Shown here one piece after another: positions 19,791 through 26,543 of a stretch of DNA of 64,000 bases. The notes under the pieces were generated by a model. The model searched no databases. It was not told where the DNA came from and saw only the letters and a list, made by a program, of their open reading frames with translations. The stretch is from Bacteroidota bacterium (GTDB lineage Bacteria > Bacteroidota > Ignavibacteria > SZUA-365): NCBI GenBank assembly GCA_014860565.1, contig JACZJN010000031.1:22878-86877 (forward strand), read 5' to 3'. Position 1 is the stretch's first letter; each line of letters opens with the position of its first letter. Position numbers and translations under genes: made by a program.

Positions 19791-19865
19791 TGGACGCAGC
19801 AGGATTTGAACCTGCGACCTCACGCGTGTGAAGCGTGCGCTCTGAACCAACTGAGCTATGCGTCC
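19791..19865 (-). tRNA. tRNA-Val (anticodon CAC)
   Basis: The minus strand folds as a complete cloverleaf. The acceptor arm is GGACGCA/TGCGTCC and the D-stem is GCTC/GAGC. The anticodon stem CACGC/GCGTG has loop TTCACAC giving anticodon CAC. The T-arm is GCAGG-TTCAAAT-CCTGC and the discriminator is A. CCA is not encoded. A good promoter lies upstream and a hairpin downstream. Confidence 0.95.
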
Positions 19866-19877
19866 AAGCTGATTACA

Positions 19878-19906
19878 AAGATAGAAGTATTGGGGGAAAA
19901 GAGCAA
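19878..19906 (-). promoter_or_regulatory. Promoter of tRNA-Val
   Basis: On the minus strand TTGCTC (19906-19901), a 17-bp spacer and TATCTT (19883-19878) lie 12 bp before the mature tRNA 5' end, matching a sigma70-like promoter. Confidence 0.6.
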
Positions 19907-19999
19907 CAGTCGGGTGCGGAGTCCGGCGTTTTTTTTGGTTGGAATAGGGTGCCGCGGAATAATCCATGCTCGTTCGTGGGAGGGCCCTTTTGTCGGGGG

Positions 20000-20028
20000 T
20001 TGACTTATGAACATATGTGCATTATATT
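20000..20028 (+). promoter_or_regulatory. Promoter of the DUF134-MinD-NifX operon with embedded operator
   Basis: TTGACT (20000-20005), an exact 17-bp spacer and TATATT (20023-20028) give a near-consensus promoter 42 bp before the DUF134 start. The spacer contains TGAACATATGTGCA (20008-20021), an imperfect palindrome centred on CATATG. An identical copy lies downstream. Confidence 0.75.
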
Positions 20029-20042
20029 GCCGGGGTAAGTAA

Positions 20043-20056
20043 TGAACATATGTGCA
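20043..20056 (+). promoter_or_regulatory. Second operator-like copy of TGAACATATGTGCA
   Basis: Identical to 20008-20021, 35 bp centre to centre, placed between the inferred transcription start and the DUF134 start. The duplicated near-palindrome in and behind the promoter suggests repression, plausibly by the DUF134 protein itself. Confidence 0.65.
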
Positions 20057-20069
20057 AAAAGGATAGAAT

Positions 20070-20597
20070 ATGCCACGGCCTCAACGAACACGACGGATTT
20101 TCGGTCCCCCCCGCTTCAATCACTTCAAACCGGTGGGTGTGCCGCGCCGTCTGCTGGAAACGGTGACGCTGACGGTGGATGAGTTCGAGGCGATCCGGTT
20201 GGCGGATTATGAGGGACTCGATCAACAACCGGCGTCGGAGAAGATGGATATCTCGCGATCGACGTTTTCACGACTCATCGATGCCGCGCGGGCGAAAATC
20301 GCTCGCTGCATTATCGAAGGAATGGAGTTGCGCATCGAGGGAGGTGAAGTGGATTTCGAACATTCGCTGCAGCGTTGCGAGGACTGCGGCGATGAATTAC
20401 TGCAGCGTATGGCAGAAGCTCGGAAGAATGCGGAGGCCGTGGCGTCGTGCCGCGTCTGTGGTTCCGAAAATGTGAAGGACCTTGCCTGGGGGACCCATGG
20501 TACGCACGGACGCGGTCAGGGCAGAGGACACGGACAAGGGAGCGGGCAACACCAGGGCAAGGGACAAGAACGAAAACACCGGAGCGAAACAACATGA
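20070..20597 (+). CDS. DUF134-family predicted DNA-binding protein
   Basis: 175 residues. The N-terminal ~100 residues match the DUF134 pattern (MPRPxxxRRI...FxP.GVP...ETVTLTVDEFEAIRLADYEGL) with a helix-turn-helix (ASEKMDISRSTFSRLIDAARAKIA). A Cys-rich part follows (CEDCGDE; CRVCGSENV), possibly a metal knuckle. The tail is Gly/His/Gln-rich (GRGQGRGHGQGSGQHQGKGQ). DUF134 proteins are commonly found next to NifX/NifB-like and MinD-ferredoxin genes in anaerobes, as here. It is first in a five-gene plus-strand operon and overlaps the next start by 4 bp (ATGA). It probably autoregulates through the TGAACATATGTGCA sites. The tail may bind metal; this is inference. Confidence 0.87.
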   Translation: MPRPQRTRRIFGPPRFNHFKPVGVPRRLLETVTLTVDEFEAIRLADYEGLDQQPASEKMDISRSTFSRLIDAARAKIARCIIEGMELRIEGGEVDFEHSLQRCEDCGDELLQRMAEARKNAEAVASCRVCGSENVKDLAWGTHGTHGRGQGRGHGQGSGQHQGKGQERKHRSETT

Positions 20598-21448
20598 GAA
20601 TCGCGGTCGCGAGTGGAAAAGGAGGGACGGGAAAAACGATGCTGGCAGTATCACTTGCACACCTGCTCTCGCGAGCGAGGAACGTGACGCTGTTGGATCT
20701 GGATGTGGAAGAGCCAAACTCACACCTGTTCTTTGATCTCCCGCTGTTGTGCCAGGAAACGGCGTGGAGCATGATCCCTGAAATCGACGAGGAGTATTGC
20801 ACCCACTGTGGCACCTGTCAGCGCGTGTGCGCATACCACGCGCTTCTGTGTCTCGAAGATCAGGTGCTGGTGTTTCCGGAACTCTGCAAGGGCTGCCGTG
20901 GCTGTGTCATCCTCTGTCCCGAAGGCGCAATGCGCGACGGGAAAAAAATGATTGGGTCAGTGGAATTGCGGGAAGGCGCCGGGGTATCCCTTCGGTCAGG
21001 GCGACTCAAGGTCGGGGAAACAGCAGCACCGGCGCTCATTCGCGATGTGAAAAAACATGCGGCGTCGGTGAATGAGATCACCATTCTTGATGCGCCACCG
21101 GGCACCGCCTGTGCAGCCGTCGAAGCAGTGCGCGAAGCGGATTATACCGTGCTGGTTGCGGAAGCGACGCCGTTCGGACTGCATGATCTGGAACTCATGG
21201 TGAAAACGATGCGCACGCTGAGACAGCAATTTGGCGTTGTCATCAACAAGGCCGTGACGCATGATCGAACGCTGCAGCAGTATTGCGCCGCGGAACAGAT
21301 CGACATTCTCGGAGAACTCCCTTACAGTGAAAGCATCGCCCGCGCCTGCGCTCGGGGCGCCATCGTGACCGACGTGCTTCCGGAGACCGTTCCGCTCTTC
21401 GAACAGATCATCACCGCAGTGATGCGCTGCGAGGAGGTTGCAGCATGA
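20594..21448 (+). CDS. MinD-superfamily P-loop ATPase with inserted ferredoxin domain (first copy)
   Basis: 284 residues from MRIAVASGKGGTGKTMLAVS, which begins exactly at the Walker A; a longer frame reaches back into DUF134 and is rejected. The deviant Walker A (GKGGTGKT) places it in the SIMIBI/MinD class. A 2x[4Fe-4S] ferredoxin insert follows (CTHCGTCQRVC near 75-85; CKGCRGCVILCP near 101-112), and then Walker B-like DAPPGT. This is the Mrp/MinD-ferredoxin type seen beside NifX-like proteins in sulfate reducers and other anaerobes. It overlaps both neighbours by 4 bp. The likely role is ATP-dependent handling or transfer of an Fe-S or metal cluster; the substrate is unknown. Confidence 0.88.
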   Translation: MRIAVASGKGGTGKTMLAVSLAHLLSRARNVTLLDLDVEEPNSHLFFDLPLLCQETAWSMIPEIDEEYCTHCGTCQRVCAYHALLCLEDQVLVFPELCKGCRGCVILCPEGAMRDGKKMIGSVELREGAGVSLRSGRLKVGETAAPALIRDVKKHAASVNEITILDAPPGTACAAVEAVREADYTVLVAEATPFGLHDLELMVKTMRTLRQQFGVVINKAVTHDRTLQQYCAAEQIDILGELPYSESIARACARGAIVTDVLPETVPLFEQIITAVMRCEEVAA

Positions 21449-22326
21449 AGCAGATCGTGGTCATGAGCGGCAAGGGTGGCACGGGGAAAACGACGATTAC
21501 CGCCGCACTCGGACAGCTGGCGGGGAAACGCGCGGTCATGGCGGACTGCGACGTCGACGCCGCCAATCTGCATCTGCTGCTTCGTCCCGCAAAGAGTGTG
21601 AAAGAACGATTTGTCGGTGGAATGCTGCCGATGATCGATACACGTGGTTGCACAGAATGCGGGTACTGCGAAACCGCCTGCGCATTTTCCGCGATCGTGC
21701 TGCGCAATGGGCAGTATGAAATCGACTCCCTGGCATGTGAGGGCTGCGGTGTGTGCAGCCATGTGTGTCCTGGAAACTACATCACCATGATGCCGCGTGT
21801 GACAGGACACTTCCTCATTTCACGCAGCCGCTTCGATCAAATCATGGTGCACGCAGCACTCGGAATCGGACAGGAAAACTCCGGGAAGCTCGTGACGAAA
21901 GTAAAAACAGAAGCTCTGTCCGAGGCAAACAGGGAAAATATTCCCTGCCTCCTCGTCGATGGTCCACCTGGAATTGGCTGTCCCGCCATCGCTGCCGTGA
22001 GCGGAGCCACGGAAGTTCTTCTCGTCACGGAGGCAACCCGCGCCGGTCTGCATGACCTGCGCCGCCTGATGAAATTGCTCGCACATTTCTCACTGCCGGC
22101 CTCCTGTGTGATCAATAAAGCGGACCTCGATGAACATGTACGGACGGAGATCCATGCGGTGTGCGAGGAACAGGGCATCGCGGTTATCGCGGAAATTCCA
22201 TGGACAGACGTTTTTCCTGAATCGCTCCGCCAGGGAAAAACATTGATTGAAATGTCCGATGCTCGAGTGTCAGATGAACTCACAAGAATATGGACACATA
22301 TCAACAGCAAAGGAGAATGCGTATGA
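21445..22326 (+). CDS. MinD-superfamily P-loop ATPase with inserted ferredoxin domain (second copy)
   Basis: 293 residues with the same architecture as its upstream neighbour: Walker A VMSGKGGTGKTT, ferredoxin motifs CTECGYCETAC and CEGCGVCSHVCP, and DGPPGIGCP as Walker B. The two genes are paralogues, usually found as a pair. 4-bp overlaps at both ends show translational coupling. The pair probably acts as a heterodimer or alternating homologues in metal-cluster assembly; this is inferred from family context. Confidence 0.88.
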   Translation: MKQIVVMSGKGGTGKTTITAALGQLAGKRAVMADCDVDAANLHLLLRPAKSVKERFVGGMLPMIDTRGCTECGYCETACAFSAIVLRNGQYEIDSLACEGCGVCSHVCPGNYITMMPRVTGHFLISRSRFDQIMVHAALGIGQENSGKLVTKVKTEALSEANRENIPCLLVDGPPGIGCPAIAAVSGATEVLLVTEATRAGLHDLRRLMKLLAHFSLPASCVINKADLDEHVRTEIHAVCEEQGIAVIAEIPWTDVFPESLRQGKTLIEMSDARVSDELTRIWTHINSKGECV

Positions 22327-22652
22327 CGATCGCCATTTCTGCAAGCGGAAACGGATGGAAAGAGCGGCTCGACGAGCGTTTCGGACGCGCACAAGGCTTT
22401 TTCCTCATCGATAGCGAAAACGGAAACACACGTTTCCTCGACAACACCTCCAATGTGGACGCCGCGCACGGCGCAGGCACGGGCACAGCACAGTCATTGC
22501 TGAGTGAAGGGGTCGGCGTGGTCATCACCGGACGGGTGGGACCGAAAGCAGCCGAAGCTCTCAACGCCGCGGGCGTCACGGTCGTCACCGTAGTGGAGGA
22601 ATGTACGGTCGAGGAAGCGTGGAGAAACTATGAAGCATCAAAGAAACGATAA
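22323..22652 (+). CDS. NifX/NifB-type dinitrogenase Fe-Mo cofactor biosynthesis family protein
   Basis: 109 residues from MTIAISASGNGWKERLDERFGRAQGFFLID, a typical start of this family (substrate-binding RNase-H-like fold). Next come NTSNVDAAHGAGTGTAQSLLSEGVGVVITGRVGPKA and a short C-terminal tail. No nitrogenase genes are nearby, so it belongs to the stand-alone group linked to MinD-ferredoxins and DUF134 rather than to nitrogen fixation. ATGA overlap with the gene before it. Confidence 0.87.
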   Translation: MTIAISASGNGWKERLDERFGRAQGFFLIDSENGNTRFLDNTSNVDAAHGAGTGTAQSLLSEGVGVVITGRVGPKAAEALNAAGVTVVTVVEECTVEEAWRNYEASKKR

Positions 22653-22677
22653 CAACACAATGAAACCGGAGGCAATC

Positions 22678-22917
22678 ATGCCAGGACAAGACAGAACGGG
22701 GCCGGAAGGCCAGGGTCCGCGTACCGGACGGCGTCTCGGACGCTGCGGTGGCGGGAAAGAATCCACGGAAGAAAACACGGCCGCCGAAAACACTCAGGGG
22801 TTGGGCGTCGGACTGGGGCGCAGACGCGGACGCGGCGCTGCGAATGGTGCAGGACGCGGCATGGGCCGTGGAGGTGGAAAACGGATGGGAGGAAGGGGAC
22901 GCGGACGAGTGGCCTGA
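22678..22917 (+). CDS. Short Gly/Arg-rich DUF5320-like protein
   Basis: 79 residues from MPGQDRTGPEGQGPRTGRRLGRC; GGAGG lies 7 bp upstream. The opening MPGxDRTGPxGxGPxTGRxxGxC is the hallmark of the small DUF5320-type proteins found beside NifX/MinD-ferredoxin genes. The rest is low-complexity Gly/Arg (GRRRGRGAANGAGRGMGRGGG). It lies 25 bp after the NifX-like gene and ends the operon before a terminator. The function is not known. Confidence 0.8.
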   Translation: MPGQDRTGPEGQGPRTGRRLGRCGGGKESTEENTAAENTQGLGVGLGRRRGRGAANGAGRGMGRGGGKRMGGRGRGRVA

Positions 22918-22960
22918 GTGCTCCGCACTCGTCCTGCAAATTCATCGCGGGTGATGAAAC

Positions 22961-22997
22961 ACGAGAGGCCTCGCCAAAAGCGAAGCCTCTCGGTTTT
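22961..22997. terminator. Bidirectional terminator between the NifX operon and ssb
   Basis: CGAGAGGC...GCCTCTCG stem with an internal CGC/GCG pair and CAAAA loop, followed by GTTTTTG on the plus strand. It sits between convergent genes and can serve both. Confidence 0.8.
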
Positions 22998-23015
22998 TGT
23001 CATGTCATGCGGAAA

Positions 23016-23438
23016 TCAGAACGGGAGATCGTCTTCTTTGTCTCCGGCAGGCTCGGGGGGAGGAACGGGTGTTCCGCCGCCGCCATTCTGCTGTCCGCCG
23101 CCGCCCTTGCTGTCGAGGAAAGTGAAGTCGCTGATCACGATTTCCGTGGTGTAGCGCTTGTTGCCGTCCTTGTCATCCCACTGCCGCGTCTGCAGCTTGC
23201 CCTCGAGGTAGACCTTGGAACCCTTTTTCAGGTACTCGCCGAAAAGCTCGGCCAGCTTGCGCCAGGCGACACAGCGATGCCACTCGGTGCGGTCAACGAG
23301 ATTGCCGTTCTGATCCTTGTAGGATTCGTTGGTCGCGACGTTGAACGTCGCTACCGGAACGTTGCCTTCGGTATAGCGCAACTCCGGATCGCTGCCCAGA
23401 TGCCCGATGAGCATCACCTTATTCAGACCGTAAGCCAT
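23016..23438 (-). CDS. ssb: Single-stranded DNA-binding protein
   Basis: 140 residues. The N-terminal OB-fold starts [22 protein letters not shown] and continues through [39 protein letters not shown] Gly/Pro-rich linker ([19 protein letters not shown]) leads to the acidic tip DKEDDLPF that recruits repair and replication partners. Length and tip are those of a normal bacterial SSB. A strong AGGAGG site precedes the ATG. It is the last of the minus-strand series from tonB, about 30 bp after the NHL gene. Confidence 0.96.
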   Translation of the reverse strand: MAYGLNKVMLIGHLGSDPELRYTEGNVPVATFNVATNESYKDQNGNLVDRTEWHRCVAWRKLAELFGEYLKKGSKVYLEGKLQTRQWDDKDGNKRYTTEIVISDFTFLDSKGGGGQQNGGGGTPVPPPEPAGDKEDDLPF

Positions 23439-23470
23439 GGGGATTCCTCCTAAAATTGTTCCCTAAAAAT

Positions 23471-24373
23471 TTACTTGGACGGGAACAGTATACATGAATG
23501 TGTTGTCAGGATCAAGAGAAAAGGAGAGCACCAAACTGCGTCGCGAAACTCTCCGGCATCACTCGCCAGCACCATGCTTTTTCGATCGATGCTGCGGAGA
23601 TGATCGCCTGCCGGGGCGAAAAAATGCAGGGCATCGGGCGTGACGACGACGACGCGATCGGGAAGAAGTGCAATTCCCTGCGCGTTTGAAAACACGCCGC
23701 TACCGAACTGGCGCATGAAATTTCCGAAATAATCGAAGACCGCGACACGGCCGCTTTCGAGCACGTACAGCAGCTTGTCGCCATCTGTCGCGAGAGCGAC
23801 CGGGTCCTGCAGGCGTCCGTCGCCAGATGCGATGCCGCCGAAGACGCGGTCGACCGACTTGAATGCGCTGACCGCGAGCACGCGGTTGTTTTCACCGTCG
23901 AGGATGAACAGCTGTTCGAATGAGGATTGCGCGACGTCGAGCGGATAGCCGAACCCGGGATCGATCGTGCCGCCATCGCCTTCGAGGGCAGCCATGAAAT
24001 GCAAATCGCGGTCGAAGCGGCTGATGCGGTTATTGCCCATGTCGGCGACGTAAATCGCGATGCCGGGCCGGGCGTCTATACCTGTCGGACGGTCGAACTG
24101 TTCATTGTCCCAGCCGGGCCCCCCGACTTCCGAAAGCCTGCGTCCGCGTAGATCGAACTTGAGCAGCGTCGATGTGCCTGCGTCGGCGACAAACACGTTG
24201 CCGAACTGATCTGCCGACACTGCTTCCGCTGCGACGAAGGATCCGAATCGGTACTCCTCCACCATTGCCTGCGCGGCTTCCTCCTCGCCGGTACCCGCAT
24301 CACGGATTTGCGCGAACGCGGACAGGGAAGCGGCGGCGCAGAAAAGTATCAGTGCCGCGAGAACGGGACGCAT
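23471..24373 (-). CDS. Exported NHL-repeat (six-bladed propeller-like) protein
   Basis: 300 residues from MRPVLAALILFCAAASLSAFAQ, a Sec signal peptide. This ATG lies 7 bp after the upstream stop with AGTAGG before it; the longer frame would need TTG. The body has NHL-like units (SADQFGNVFVADAGTSTLLKFD; GIDARPGIAIYVADMGNNRISRFD; DVAQSSFEQLFILDGENNRVLAV). No T9SS domain is present, so it is probably periplasmic. It is co-directional with two lipoproteins upstream and ssb downstream. A general scaffold function is all that can be said. Confidence 0.78.
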   Translation of the reverse strand: MRPVLAALILFCAAASLSAFAQIRDAGTGEEEAAQAMVEEYRFGSFVAAEAVSADQFGNVFVADAGTSTLLKFDLRGRRLSEVGGPGWDNEQFDRPTGIDARPGIAIYVADMGNNRISRFDRDLHFMAALEGDGGTIDPGFGYPLDVAQSSFEQLFILDGENNRVLAVSAFKSVDRVFGGIASGDGRLQDPVALATDGDKLLYVLESGRVAVFDYFGNFMRQFGSGVFSNAQGIALLPDRVVVVTPDALHFFAPAGDHLRSIDRKSMVLASDAGEFRDAVWCSPFLLILTTHSCILFPSK

Positions 24374-24380
24374 GAACGAC

Positions 24381-24902
24381 CTACTGGGTTTCAAAAATCT
24401 TGACGACGGGACTGCCGAACAGCAGGGTTTCTCCGACCGAGGACTGCATGCGCAGCATGAAGCGCACCTGGGGATAGGTTGATCCGTCGATGGGTTCGAG
24501 ACCGAAATCGGGCGATCGGAACACGACTTCGATAGAGTCTCCCTTCGCCAGGGTCAGGTCGCGCACCCTCTTGTCATTGATGGTCATCAACGGAGAAAAC
24601 CGCCGCAGGGGCGCGCCGTCGGGAGCGATGATCAGCGTCGCCTCGGGGTCATGCAAACGCACATCCTGCTCGCCTTTGTTGATGATCTGGAGATGCATCT
24701 GTGCGTTGCAGCGAGGCTTGGTACCGGGCATGCGGTTGTTCCACACCTGTGTTTCCGTGGGAGCGAAGTGGAGCCAGTCGTAAATCGTGGGTGGGGCGAG
24801 AGAGGAACAGGCGCTCGCCGCGAGGACGAGCGCCACGCCGACAACAATTTTACTTGGCAGTGACCATGACAGGGAGACTCTTCGCATCAGTGCGGTATCC
24901 AT
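24381..24902 (-). CDS. Lipoprotein of unknown function (LEA14/FxLYD-like beta sandwich?)
   Basis: 173 residues with a lipoprotein signal (VVGVALVLAASACSSLAPP, lipobox AASAC). The mature part has beta-strand patterning like the preceding gene's product: MHLQIINKGEQDVRLHDPEATLII and LTLAKGDSIEVVFRSPDFG. It overlaps the previous gene by up to 53 bp (38 bp if the ATG at 24887 is used). Such overlap and shared fold suggest a pair of related accessory lipoproteins. No family recognised with certainty. Confidence 0.72.
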   Translation of the reverse strand: MDTALMRRVSLSWSLPSKIVVGVALVLAASACSSLAPPTIYDWLHFAPTETQVWNNRMPGTKPRCNAQMHLQIINKGEQDVRLHDPEATLIIAPDGAPLRRFSPLMTINDKRVRDLTLAKGDSIEVVFRSPDFGLEPIDGSTYPQVRFMLRMQSSVGETLLFGSPVVKIFETQ

Positions 24903-25323
24903 CTGTTGTCTGGAAGGAGAGGCTGACGATGACCTGCGGATGCTTGCCCTTGTCGAAGGCCTGGAGTCCGAGCGGCATCACGACCGGCACGTCGCGCGTT
25001 TCCTTCGGGAGCAGTCGCATGGTGGAAATCGAGCCGTAGGAATCAGGGATGATCGGGCGGAAGCGCAGCAGCACTTCGTTGGTCGAGGCGCTGATGATTT
25101 CGCCTTCGAGGAAGCCGACGTTCATCTGCTTCTCGGTACGGTTGATCATGCGGACCGTGATGGTCCCGCTCACCGTGGTTTCGCTGCCCGCCTTTTCCGT
25201 GGCGATGGTGACGTCGCCGTACTGGATCGCGAGAGAATCCGTGATGGCGTCGGCGGAGCATGCCGACAGGATCAGCGCGGCCATCGGCAGCAGCGCAAAC
25301 AAGGTCGCAATTCTTTTCTTCAT
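24850..25323 (-). CDS. Lipoprotein of unknown function
   Basis: 157 residues from MKKRIATLFALLPMAALILSACSADAITDS, a clear lipobox (LSAC). The upstream in-frame extension is intergenic. The mature part is a compact beta domain (VSGTITVRMINRTEKQMNVGFLEGEIISAS; TMRLLPKETRDVPVVMP) similar in pattern to late-embryogenesis-type or conjugative accessory lipoproteins. It follows tonB after ~150 bp and overlaps the next lipoprotein gene. Confidence 0.72.
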   Translation of the reverse strand: MKKRIATLFALLPMAALILSACSADAITDSLAIQYGDVTIATEKAGSETTVSGTITVRMINRTEKQMNVGFLEGEIISASTNEVLLRFRPIIPDSYGSISTMRLLPKETRDVPVVMPLGLQAFDKGKHPQVIVSLSFQTTDGYRTDAKSLPVMVTAK

Positions 25324-25381
25324 GGACAGACTCGTTGATGTAATGATACGGGAAGATACAACATTCGGCCTAAAATGGTCG

Positions 25382-25408
25382 CGCTCGCCGCGGGAAGTGC
25401 GGCGAGCG
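25382..25408 (-). terminator. Hairpin downstream of tonB
   Basis: CGCTCGCCGC and GCGGCGAGCG form a 10-bp stem around GGGAAGT, 63 bp beyond the tonB stop on the minus strand. The following run is only CCATTTTA, so termination may be partial. Confidence 0.5.
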
Positions 25409-25470
25409 TCGACAGGGAGCATTTACTTTCGGTCCCGCCTCGCGGCGTTGTGCGGTTGATCGGATCGGGA

Positions 25471-26121
25471 TCAGTTGAGACGGAACTTCACCGGCACGGA
25501 CACTTTCACGTTCACGGGCTTGCCGCGCTGCTGTCCGGGATTGAAGCGCACTTTCTTCACGGCTTCCATTGCCGCTTCGTCGCAGCCGCCGCCGATGCCG
25601 CGGATAACATCGGTACCGGTGACGACACCATCCTTGTTCACATACGCCAGCACGATGACCGTACCTTCGACGCCTGCACGGATGGCGAGGTCAGGATACA
25701 CGAGGTTTTTCTTCACGGCGTCGAGTCCGCCGATAATGGTGGGGGGATCCTCGACCACTTCGAAATACACTTCCTCTTCCTGAACTTCCTTCTTTGCGGG
25801 AGGCGCCTTCGGCGCTTCCATCACCTCGGTCTGATCGAGCTCCGAGCTGATGTCGATGTCTTCAATGGCATCGGAATTCGGGGCTTCGATGGGGATCGGC
25901 GGTCGCGGCGGAGGAGGCGGACGGTTTTCCTGACGCGTGTTGTCGATGTCCTGCACGTTCACGATTTCCTGTGACGCTTCGATGGCGACGGCTTCTTTCT
26001 CCAGATTCGGGAAGAAGGCAAAGGCAGCCGTCACGATCAGGAGTGCGATGATCAGCGAAATTTCGAAGTACCGCCGTGTCTTCGCCCTGATATCGGCTTT
26101 GGGGGTTTTTTCGAGAGCCAT
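25471..26121 (-). CDS. tonB: TonB-family energy transducer
   Basis: 216 residues from MALEKTPKADIRAKTRRYFEISLII, with AGGA about 8 bp upstream. One N-terminal membrane anchor (residues ~20-38, ISLIIALLIVTAAFAFF) is followed by a periplasmic linker with PPPPPRPPIPIEAP and an acidic stretch. A TonB C-terminal domain follows (about 125-216; YPDLAIRAGVEGTVIVLAYVNKDG...AAMEAVKKVRFNPGQQRGKPVNV). It couples the proton-motive force to outer-membrane receptors. No exbB/exbD or receptor is nearby, so its partners are encoded elsewhere. Confidence 0.9.
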   Translation of the reverse strand: MALEKTPKADIRAKTRRYFEISLIIALLIVTAAFAFFPNLEKEAVAIEASQEIVNVQDIDNTRQENRPPPPPRPPIPIEAPNSDAIEDIDISSELDQTEVMEAPKAPPAKKEVQEEEVYFEVVEDPPTIIGGLDAVKKNLVYPDLAIRAGVEGTVIVLAYVNKDGVVTGTDVIRGIGGGCDEAAMEAVKKVRFNPGQQRGKPVNVKVSVPVKFRLN

Positions 26122-26331
26122 CGTGTAATCCTGTGAAAATTTCTTGAAGGAAAATTGTACGCAGTACAGGTATAACAATATAGCGCGCACGTTGAGGATT
26201 GTCAATAAGGATTTCTACCCCCGAAAGCGGCAATGGTTCCTGAAAACTGCACTTTTTTCGCTTTACCGTCAGGAGGGCAACGCGCGCGCATGCCTGAAAT
26301 CCCTGACCGAAAAAGAAACTCACGATGTCGG

Positions 26332-26361
26332 TTGCTTTTTTGGAAACAACGGACCTATATT
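26332..26361 (+). promoter_or_regulatory. Promoter of tRNA-Leu
   Basis: TTGCTT (26332-26337), 18-bp spacer, TATATT (26356-26361), 9 bp before the mature tRNA 5' end. Confidence 0.6.
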
Positions 26362-26370
26362 TGTGTTCTT

Positions 26371-26457
26371 GCCTGGATGGCGGAATTGGCAGACGCGCTA
26401 CATTCAGGGTGTAGTGTCCGCAAGGGCGTGCAGGTTCGACTCCTGTTCCAGGCACCA
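26371..26457 (+). tRNA. tRNA-Leu (anticodon CAG), CCA encoded
   Basis: The acceptor arm GCCTGGA pairs with TCCAGGC, followed by ACCA. The anticodon stem CTACA/TGTAG carries loop TTCAGGG giving CAG. The long variable arm (TGTCCGCAAGGGCG) is typical of class II tRNAs. The T-arm is GCAGG-TTCGACT-CCTGT. Length 87 nt. Confidence 0.95.
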
Positions 26458-26460
26458 AAG

Positions 26461-26494
26461 CTCCCCGAGATGATGAATCTCGGGGATTTTTTTT
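26461..26494 (+). terminator. Rho-independent terminator of tRNA-Leu
   Basis: CCCCGAGAT/ATCTCGGGG stem around GATGA, followed by eight T residues. Confidence 0.9.
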
Positions 26495-26511
26495 CGTTAT
26501 TGCAGGGAAGA

Positions 26512-26543
26512 GTAACCACGGATTACACAGATCGCACAGATGG
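26512..26543 (+). repeat. Dispersed ACCACGGATTACACAGAT-type element overlapping the udk start
   Basis: The segment ACCACGGATTACACAGATCG and CACAGATGG is a periodic CACAGAT motif widespread in environmental bacterial genomes. Its last ATGG supplies the start codon of udk. Only one copy is seen in this window. Confidence 0.5.

Noticed and set aside
20000..20056. Riboswitch upstream of the DUF134 operon
   Set aside because: The leader is only ~35 nt and contains duplicated DNA palindromes rather than a structured RNA.
20447..20593. Upstream extension of the first MinD gene
   Set aside because: It lies inside the DUF134 gene in another frame. The Walker A is at the very start of the family, and the ATGA overlap supports 20594.
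22323..22652. Nitrogen-fixation cluster
   Set aside because: The NifX-like gene has no nifHDK, nifE/N or nifB neighbours; the MinD-ferredoxin context points to the stand-alone family.
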